From contig OX424560.1 in the NCBI GenBank assembly GCA_949152475.1, positions 23,499,106 through 23,563,105 on the forward strand: a DNA stretch of 64,000 nt, in the 5' to 3' direction. The stretch is from Terebella lapidaria. Taxonomy: Eukaryota > Annelida > Polychaeta > Terebellida > Terebellidae. Below, one piece after another: positions 56,201 to 64,000 of the stretch (positions are counted from its first letter, which is position 1; each line of letters begins with the position of its first letter). The notes below the pieces were generated by a model. The model ran no database searches and was not told the origin of the DNA. It was given only the letters and a program-made list of their open reading frames with translations. The position numbers were made by a program, and so were the translations under genes.

Positions 56201-59200
56201 GCTAGGGACCTTTTCATTTTTGTCGTCATCAGCAGCAGTTTGGAAATTTGAATGAGCGATGAATCCCCAGCGCCGCGGAAATCTTTTGAATATCAGCACA
56301 TCTGGTCCTGAAGTTGGGTTCATGCAAGTGTCAAATGCACTTGCTAGAAACAGCTTCAGCAGGTGTTGATGGTATACCAAATACAGAAAATTGCGACTGA
56401 GCTTTCCCTTAAACAAAATACAAGAACCGCTTATTTGAACTGAGTTTGTGGACGTGCTGTCGGAGCACATTGCTTTGACGTGACCACCTTCCTGCCAAAT
56501 TTCTAACGGGTTCAAGACAGCGGTAGCCCGAGCTCCACAGGTAGCCACCTTCCCAACAGCTGGTAGATGTCCACTCCTGACATAATTGTGCACTGTTGAA
56601 TGGTATATATTAGATTCTCCACCGAAGAAATCACCAAGGAAAAACAAACTACTGGTAAACTAAGCAATGTATGGAGAAAAACCATATCTTGAACAAGAAC
56701 AAATGTAAATACTAGTAAATGTATATTAATTCAGATGTGCCATTGGTCAGACTATTGGTATGTACTACATGTCACAGACAGACAACCAAATTACCAACTT
56801 ATCAACATCAAAATACAAAAAACCTCCATAAAAACAAATTCAGCATCTATTTACTATTCACATTACCTCATAGTTGTCTTTTGTAGGTCCCCGTTTATCA
56901 ACCAGGTAGTATCCTACATAGAACTTCTCATTACAAGGTCAGCGCAGAGGAAAACAAGTCAGATAAAAACAACAACACTGCAGTATATCCATATTTTTGT
57001 ATTACAGTCTAATATGAAATGAATGGTTCAATGGTAGTCCCGAAATAGAGTCAGGAGTGACAATCACACCAATAATAGTGTGGTCTCGTAATGCCCAAAA
57101 ATCAGCGAAATATGATTAAACAGGCCAAATTTGAAAGCCCTTGAGCTACCTCTAAATATCCAAGTATTTTCCTGTAATTTTGTCTAGCATGTTTTATTAA
57201 CTATTCCAACACATTGGTAGGGTGAGAGTGTGGAAAATAAAAAGTTGACAAATAAGGACCACCCTATGGGACAAGCTGTGGAACAGCGGACATACACGAT
57301 GATATGCAAATATGCTGTAATGATGGGATGCGATCAACACGATGGAGGTCGTCTGCTCATATGTACTCACCATATTGGCAGTTTTCGCCAGCAAAGCCAG
57401 GCGGACAAATACAATAGTAAGTGTTGATCTCGTCCTGGCATGTTCCTCCATTCCGACATGGGTCCAGTAGACAATTGTTCTCATCTGAAAATGATAATAA
57501 CTTATCATGTAAATGACTTATCTCCTCCTATGCAAATTGATAACATTTGCAACGTTTTATTAACGTTGTGTTCGTTCAACACACGTTCTATTAGCTGCAT
57601 TATGATTTCATTGTTGAAATAATTCATCATGACAACCATCGTTTGGAACCTATCCTGGTCACGTCTACCAGAAGTAGCAGACCCTCTCTCACTCACCATT
57701 ACAAGCAGCAGCGCGGACTCCAGCAAACGCCTCCTCGAACATGGAGTCGAACGACCCGGCTCTGAATGTGTTCTTATCGTCGGGATCGGAAGCTATCTCG
57801 TACACCTCACGCCAGTAGACCCAGTCCGTCACGGCCACTACCAGGATAGTGATGCCGTCGAGGCGGGCCAGGCGGGCCTCCTCCAGGGCTGACGGCCCGA
57901 TGTTTGACCCACCGTCTGTTGAAAGAGGAGTAAAGTGCAATAATCATGATTACTCAGCTTGTACTGCAATATTTGGCTCTGATGCCAATAGTGAAACGAT
58001 CCTGATTCTAGAAACTTACCATTAGATTCTAGAAAAATACCATTAGTAATACATGATTTCTTGAAAAATTAGTAATACATGATTTCTTGAGGGCTGCATA
58101 TACATGTACCAATATATATAGCCCTGCCTCTAGGAGAGAAACTACTAAAATGGAGGACATTTATTCATTATTGAAGCTGCAGAGCTAGTATTTGCACGTG
58201 TATGTAATGGTTTGAGTATCGCTAAAGCCTACCAGTAAAGATGATGATGACGTTGCGTTCCTCTGGTCTGTCTCCCTCCGCTTCTACAAACATCTCCGTC
58301 CGCGCCCGGTGGATTGCATCCCCCGTGTTAGTCTTACCCCCAGTGTACACTACCCGCTGTCATGGAAACCAGAGTATGACTGTTCAGGTTTTCCTAATTG
58401 TGTGCAACAAAGCGCCAAAAGTAATGCTGTCTTTGATATAACTTTTTGGGGATCTATATGGTCAATGATTAGCTCTATCATTCGCTGACAACGTTCTGAG
58501 GAGGTCAGTTTCCATTCTGGAAAATCTGTCGCTTCCAGACTTTTCGATGGGATCATTATGGTAATAGTTGAGAAGCTTTACCGTTCGCTGGCAAGGGCCA
58601 GGATCAGTTTTCTGTTACTCTCTGAAGTACTCAAATATCGACCATACCGTCAAAGCTAGAAGCAGTTCTGTTCTGCTTAAGTAGTCGTTCAGATGCCACT
58701 GAATGTCACCCACGTCCCCAAATTTCATGAGTCCCAGTCTAGCGGCTCCCGTGTCTATGGGCATCGTCTCAATCAGCCGCTCCACAAAGTACTTCTCGTG
58801 AGCAAAGCTCTCCTTCCCCACACTGCCCGAGGTGTCCATGATCACCACCCAGTCACCCGGGCTCGAGCAATTGGCTGGTAAATGGAGGAAGCCATTAGAA
58901 TCATTATTAGCTCATAATTACATTTAATTTCTGTAGAAATAGCCCTATCTTGAATGTAACACTTCTATTTTAAACAACGATTTTCAAATATTTGAAGTTA
59001 TATGTGAAAATATCACTGGGATCAACGATGCTCAATCGCTCATGTGCCAAAAAGCAGAAGAATTGGCTGCACATAGATTTCTTTAATTAATTATTATTCT
59101 GTAAAATGACTTGAGGACATTTCTACTCTACGAAACCAATCCGGATGATAAAAATAAAATGCTTCTATAAAAGACACTTGTGTTGAACGTATACATGACT

Positions 59201-62200
59201 ACTCACGGCATACGTCGGCGATGAGCGGATCAAGGACCTCGAGGAGCCCATCGAAGTTGTCAATTTTGAGCAGACGTGCGGGGTCATTTGTGATGTTCGT
59301 CAGCTCCTTCAAGTCGATTTCCTCGCCGACACCGACGGCAAACAGTTCTATCCCACTGTCCCGGGCCTCCTCCGCCTCCATTGGCGTCTGCAAGCGGTCC
59401 ACTTTTGACTGTCCATCAGTGATCAGGACTCCGACCTTAGGGGCGACTCTGTCCGTGTCTTGACGCGAGGCGAAGTAAAGTATATATGACAATTACATCT
59501 AATATACATGTATTCGAGAACTTGACACATAGTCCAGTGGCTCAGGGGGTGTATGTGTGCATGAGATGTCTCCTAAATCAGATTTCAGAAGTGTAATTTG
59601 GGGCTATTCAGGGAACATATTAATCAGGGTAGACATTTGGTACCCAGGCACTAAGCGAGAAAATTGACATTTTATACGGGTCCCCTCGACGTCATTTTTT
59701 TGTTGTTTTCGTGGCAAATTATTTAGAGGGGTATAGTTAGTATTTCAGCCATTGCATAGGATGCAATGGATCAATCATCATATGTCACATATCAAATGAA
59801 AGGTAATTGAATTATCTTTCAAATATTCGCTTATATGTCGGTTGCAATAAAAATTCATCATTCTGTAACTAGTTAAGAATAACTTTTGTCGCCAACTCTG
59901 AACGAACTCTGCAGAAGACCCCTATGGTGGCAGGGTTGAGTTATCCCCTGAAACTTCTCAAATATTCGTCACCCACTAGTATATTTTTTCCACTGGGGCT
60001 GGATTGGAAAAAGTCAATAAAGGAACAATATAGCCACAAACTTCATGGTAACATTTTCTAAACATGTGTAACCCTGAATTGACATTTCACGTTTTCATTT
60101 AAATTATTTAAGGGGGTATACTTGGTTTCTGGGCCACTACATCTGTTTCAATACTTTGATAACGCTATGTTATACGGCGCATAACAGGGAATTAAATTAT
60201 CTGTTAAATGATGTGTTCATATTTCAGTTGCTATAAAAATTCAGCTCTCTATAACTAGCTAAATGTAGTTTTTGTCTACATCTCTGAAGAAACTCTGTCG
60301 AAGCCCCTCATGGTACATCGGTTGGGTTTTGCTTTAATATGTCGCTCACCTAAATTCTTATTTGTGTGCACTGAGCTTACTTAGTTATCAGGAAAGGCAT
60401 GACAGAAGCAATATAGTCCGAAATTCGATGGTAACACTTTGTACCAATGGATAATTCTGAATTGACTTTTCACAATTAGTACTCAATGGGCTATACTTTG
60501 TTTCTGTGCCACGCAAGTTCTGAATAAATGCATTATTTAATGCGAAATTGTGGAATACCATTAGAAAGGCAATCGATTCAACTATCAAATGCTGTGTTAT
60601 TACTTCCTCTGCAATCTTTCTGTAACCAACTATGCATAGTTTTTTCATCATCTCTGTTGGTGGTATTCTTTTGTGGCCTTCAGAGAGGATTCTGACATAT
60701 ATCATTGTGGACACCATTTGATTCGTTGATATATCAAATCTATATAAATCATATGCTTTTTTACACGCAGTATGATGAAACCAACCTAGATATAAAATAC
60801 TAAACAGTGAAATAGTGCATTCGTTAACATGTTAAGACATAGGTCACTGCTAGTCTATTGGTTAGTTCTTCTTGTAGCTTTCGGATAGAGTTTTGATTTA
60901 TAGTTGCAAAATACACGACAGGAGAACGCATTCTCTAGGCTTGACTGTCTGATAATAGGACCTTTTCACAAGAGTTCACGATTTTTGGGGCAGCTGTTGG
61001 ATTGTTTTGTTCCTGCCGTAGTTGTATTGTCATAAGTGGAGGTCATCCGTTCCCTGTTTCAATACATTCACCAAATAAACTTATGCTTTAGTCACAACAA
61101 GAAGTGGGATATATCGAGAAGTGTCACCTACTAGTATTCCACCCTCTATTCACTAAGTTCTTTCAATCTAATCAATCAATCAATCAATCAATTTATTCAG
61201 AAATGTATGGAAAATGTACACTACAACGCTTTTATACAAATCAGTCAGATACAGTCCAAAGCAATGAAATTGATGCTTATTTTACACAATAATTTAATGA
61301 TTACGAGGTATTACAAACTTCGATAAACAGAAAAAAAAATTATATACATAAATACACATGTCCAAAACATATTACATATTCCCATTTTGATTGTATATTC
61401 ATGGTCTGGTCAATCTCGTGTGCGTCTCCCGCAGTCGTGACCATAGCCCGCCCACCCCGCCCGCTCCAAGAAGCCTAGCGAGGGTGGAACTCCCAATAAA
61501 CATAGGATAAGTACGTCTGTGTCTCATGAAAGATAACAATTAATGTCGTTCCTTTCCTGGTTGCATGCATGCTGAGGCGTGCTTCTGCTTCTACAATCTT
61601 TATATCCAGGTGACTGGATGAGGCGAAAGTTACACCAACATCTTGGAGAACACATCATCACTTTGCCTTCAGATCGACATCTAGTAGAGATGGTATTCAA
61701 TAGAGTAGGTGGCGTCAATCCTGAGCCCTGACAGTCTGCCCAGAATGGGAATGTCACCACCTATACCAACCATGGTAGAGAAGAAGCAGAAACGACACCA
61801 ATAGTTATACTGTCATCAAGCACATGGGTCCTTGTCCTGGGTCTTCTACTGGAAGCTGCTCCACTCTGATGCCTGGTTGCGAGCTGGAATACTTCACAAA
61901 AAGTTCACCACTCGATAATAACACTTCACAATCCTGGGGAAAACATCCTGAGCTATGTGGTTCAACCGGTAGCACAGCAAGGTTGGACCAAAACATTCAG
62001 CGATCAAGGCAGATACAGTACATCAATCATATCGGGAAAGAGGGGAACCAAAGGTAGTTGAATCTTTCCGATGCAAAAGCAGAAGATTTTTTGTTGAATG
62101 TCTTGAAATAGGGAAGAGTGTGTACAATTAAAAGGACGTAATTTTATGGTAATACCACTGCAGCAAAAGACAAAACAATCCAGCAGCTGCCACCAACTTC

Positions 62201-63871
62201 TTGGGAAACTCATGTCTACATACATGTATTACTATCATTATACGCAATTCATACACAAGTGCTACCATCAGAAGGCCAGCCAACAAATTGCGAACCATTG
62301 CACAAATTTTGTTATTTTGTATGTACATGTATATTTCAGTAGTTTTCCAGTAAATGGTTTCATCACAACAAAAATGTCTTATCGCCATAATGCAAGTGAA
62401 AGTATATGTGTTCTGGATATATTAGACAATCAATACCTCCCATTTGATATGCTGATTGCCAAAGATCAAGAAAGCAGTAATCAAGTTGACCTAATATAGA
62501 CATTTCAACACGTCATTTGATAGGCACATCAACCGCTTTTCTATTGTTATGTCACGTTTTCACATTAATTAATCGATTATTCAGATCTTATGAGGCATAG
62601 AAACCAAGTATAGCCCAATAGAAAATTGTGAAACCCCAATTCAGAGTTACTCATTGATACAAATTATTAGCCTTTTTGATGACTAGAAAACCTCATTGGA
62701 CACAATTCTGCCTCTAGGTGAGCGATATATCAAAGGAAAACTCAACTGATATACGATGCGGTTCTTCGACAGAGTTTCTTCAGTTGTAGACAACAGTTAC
62801 ATTCAACCAGTTATAAAGAGATGAATTTAAGTAAATAATTTAAGTGAAATCGTGAAATGTCTATTCAGAGTTACACATGTTTACAAAATGTTACCATGAA
62901 GTTTGTGGCTATATTGTTTCTTTTATTGACTTTTTCCAATCTAGAAGCCCCCAGTGGACAAAAGTATACTAGCGGGTGAAGAATATTTCCGAGATTTTAG
63001 GGGATAACTCAACCCTGCCACCATAGGGGTCTTCGGCAGAGTTTGTTCAGAGTTGCCCACAAAATTTATTTTTAACTAATTACAGATAGATGAATTTTCA
63101 TTGCAACCGCCAAAATTAGCATAGTTTTGGACAGACAATTCAAATACCTTTCATTTGAAATATGATATATGATGATTGATCTATTGAAACTCATGCAATG
63201 GACGAAAACCCAACTATAACCCTTTAAATAATTTGCGTGAAAACAGCAAAAAATGACTTCGGGGGGACCTGTATAAAATATCAATTTTCTAACTTAGTGC
63301 CGGGGTCCCAAATGTCTACCCTGATTAATATGTTCCCTGAATAGTCCCGAATAACATATCTGAAGTCAAATTTAGGGGACATCTCATGCACACATACACC
63401 CCCTGAGCCACTGGACTAACAACCAATATACAATAATATACGATATAATTATTTTGTGGTTCCCTCTGGTATTTACAGAGTGTGTTGTACCGTTTAAATT
63501 ACTAATATGTATGTACTATCAGAGAAGAAGACATAAGAACAACAATATTCTATTTTGAAGGTACGTACTAAAGTACATATCAGTCCTCAACAGTCGCAGT
63601 GCTGCGGCAATGTTTGTGTCACCTCCAGGTGGTACATCGTTCAGTTCGTCGATCTTGTTCAAGATGTCCGCTTTGATATCAAACTCCGAGACGTTGAAGA
63701 GCATGTGAGCTTCGTTCTTGAAGTAAATCAAGCCGAAGTTGAGGAACTCAGCTCCGACTCTGAAGTTCCGCACGAAGGACTTGGAGAACTCAATGACGCG
63801 GTCCCAGTTCTCCGTGCCGCTGATGCTACCAGAGGCGTCGAGGACAAGGCCAACGTCCAAGAACTGGCACA
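47213..63871 (-). CDS. Secreted multi-VWA/EGF protein, gene VWA-3, 5' end outside window
   Basis: Visible coding exons in transcript order: 63569-63871, 59207-59458, 58648-58874, 58233-58356, 57697-57915, 57371-57484, a split exon (57268-57275 plus 54423-54776), 53997-54189, 49060-49173, 48257-48844, 47933-48049, 47213-47784. The modules are VWA, VWA, EGF, VWA, EGF, VWA, EGF, VWA: the same order as gene VWA-1, so only the signal-peptide exon should be missing. The MIDAS motifs are DASGS, DTSGS, DASGS, DVSGS and DASGS. The third EGF-like module ([13 protein letters not shown]) is atypical. The third VWA exon is interrupted near its 5' edge by a DNA transposon flanked by TGTCCC; without it the exon is 356 bp and in phase. 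Three other mobile elements sit in introns. The gene may therefore be damaged, or rescued by splicing. Confidence 0.78.
49069..49132 (-). repeat. Parent of the duplicated half EGF exon
   Basis: This 64-bp part of the EGF exon of gene VWA-3 (encoding [19 protein letters not shown]) matches 50263-50326 with two mismatches. Confidence 0.9.
49367..50167. mobile_element. Non-autonomous hAT-type element, 801 bp
   Basis: The terminal inverted repeat CAGGGCCGGATTAG (start) and CTAATCCGGCCCTG (end) is perfect over 14 bp. An exact 8-bp target duplication CTTGCAGT lies at 49359-49366 and 50168-50175. Both are diagnostic of the hAT superfamily. The interior is rich in GGGGCCCC-type words and has a poly-C run, but no transposase. 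It sits in an intron of gene VWA-3. Confidence 0.92.
50176..53990 (+). mobile_element. Old, broken Ty3/gypsy LTR-element relic in an intron
   Basis: The plus-strand relic lies in the intron between exons 53997-54189 and 49060-49173 of gene VWA-3, opposite to the gene. Recognisable parts in order: a primer-binding-site-like TGGTGGCAGCGGTGGGAT (50334-50351), gag with a cysteine-rich zinc-knuckle region (about 50983-51650), reverse transcriptase (about 51936-52790), integrase (about 52800-53420) and a C-terminal tail ending in a basic RPVPRLDL-type motif (about 53879). It is broken in several places and looks old. Its outer limits are uncertain because no LTR pair could be matched. Confidence 0.7.
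50263..50326 (-). pseudogene. Duplicated half of an EGF exon of gene VWA-3
   Basis: This 64-bp segment matches 49069-49132 with two mismatches. On the minus strand it still reads [19 protein letters not shown], but it lacks both ends of the EGF exon and its splice sites. It lies just before the primer-binding-site-like sequence of the LTR-element relic, 1.2 kb from its source. Confidence 0.85.
54777..57267 (-). mobile_element. 2.5-kb DNA transposon inserted in a coding exon of gene VWA-3
   Basis: The terminal inverted repeats ATAGGGTGGTCCTTAT (left) and ATAAGGACCACCCTAT (right) are perfect over 16 bp. They are flanked by a 6-bp target duplication GGGACA at 54771-54776 and 57268-57273. Inside, minus-strand frames at 55507-56647 resemble a transposase family seen in many invertebrate genomes, with motifs such as [21 protein letters not shown] and [16 protein letters not shown]. 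The frames are interrupted, so this copy is probably not autonomous. The superfamily was not assigned. The insertion point is eight bases into a VWA exon. Confidence 0.85.
55507..56647 (-). pseudogene. Degenerate transposase of the exon-inserted DNA transposon
   Basis: Frames at 56198-56647, 55793-56059 and 55507-55845 together look like one transposase. The first carries a possible catalytic aspartate region ([16 protein letters not shown]). The last contains [16 protein letters not shown] and ends VNNDTA at an in-frame stop, after which LIRALNEEQ continues the same frame. The NDxAERGxxLI pattern I recall for this family suggests the stop is a loss-of-function change. The family name is uncertain. 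Confidence 0.55.
59532..63416. mobile_element. 3.9-kb foldback-like element with long inverted arms
   Basis: The outer ends GTCCAGTGGCTCAGGGGGTG (left) and its complement (right) start long, diverged inverted arms of roughly 800-900 bp (59532-60400 and about 62520-63416). Both ends are flanked by TA, consistent with a TA target. Each arm contains imperfect tandem subrepeats of about 350 bp with phrases like AACTCTGCAGAAGACCCCTATGG changed to varying degrees. The centre (about 60800-62500) has only short frames, one cysteine-rich (61524-61760, minus). It lies in an intron of gene VWA-3 between exons 63569-63871 and 59207-59458. No transposase was recognised. Confidence 0.75.
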
Positions 63872-64000
63872 CTGCCAAGATTCAAGAGGTTCCGCTTTTC
63901 ATTGCGTTATAGCCTACTGTTGCATTGACACTAAAAAAACGGTTTACATGTTCCTACCAATGCCTTGAACAATTGGAGATGCTTTTGATTTCAAAGTGCA

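Noticed and set aside
61524-61996. Cysteine-rich minus-strand frames in the foldback-like element
   Set aside because: Short frames without a start context, signal peptide or consistent splice sites; possibly decayed element coding sequence.
28480-63871. Regular EGF and VWA exon spacing considered as a CRISPR-like or satellite repeat
   Set aside because: Repeats are protein modules with diverged DNA and splice sites, not short identical direct repeats.

Overview
The window is eukaryotic nuclear DNA: genes are split by GT-AG introns, most intergenic DNA is AT-rich, and mobile elements are dense. The host genes encode secreted, cysteine-rich extracellular proteins (von Willebrand A, EGF-like and chitin-binding modules). 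Together with hAT-type elements and a Gmr1-like LTR element this suggests a marine invertebrate, most likely a mollusc or another lophotrochozoan. That placement is inference; no species marker was recognised.

Layout. 1-8595 is a minus-strand Ty3/gypsy LTR element whose protease-RT-RNase H block is tandemly repeated in 2.5-kb units and runs off the left edge. 8604-14787 is a second minus-strand LTR element. It looks whole, has almost identical 586-bp LTRs, and has integrase ahead of reverse transcriptase (Gmr1-like order). 15-26 kb holds small secreted-protein genes: a single-exon PAN/galactose-binding-like gene (minus), two convergent three-exon chitin-binding (CBM14/peritrophin-like) paralogues at 20.2-22.0 kb (plus) and 25.0-26.0 kb (minus), and a stray copy of the last exon of the second one at 15.2 kb. 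A hAT-type element, a TIR element with a satellite-like core and MITE-like units lie between them.

28.5-64 kb is a head-to-tail array of three minus-strand genes for secreted multi-VWA/EGF proteins. Gene VWA-2 (28480-35806, 17 coding exons, 1291 aa, 6 VWA and 3 EGF), gene VWA-1 (36449-42203, 13 coding exons, 1102 aa, 5 VWA and 3 EGF) and gene VWA-3 (47213 to beyond the right edge, 5 VWA and 3 EGF visible) share exon phases and module order. All 16 VWA domains keep the DxSxS metal-binding motif. Exon joins were worked out by hand; every intron phase is consistent and both complete models give an uninterrupted reading frame.

Gene VWA-3 is loaded with mobile DNA: a 3.9-kb foldback-like element, a 2.5-kb DNA transposon inside the first codons of a coding exon (6-bp target duplication), an old LTR-element relic beside a duplicated half of the gene's own EGF exon, and an 801-bp hAT-type element. 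The proteins are probably extracellular-matrix or shell/cuticle-matrix components that bind divalent cations and protein ligands, with the chitin-binding neighbours acting in the same matrix. No CRISPR, tRNA or rRNA gene was seen.
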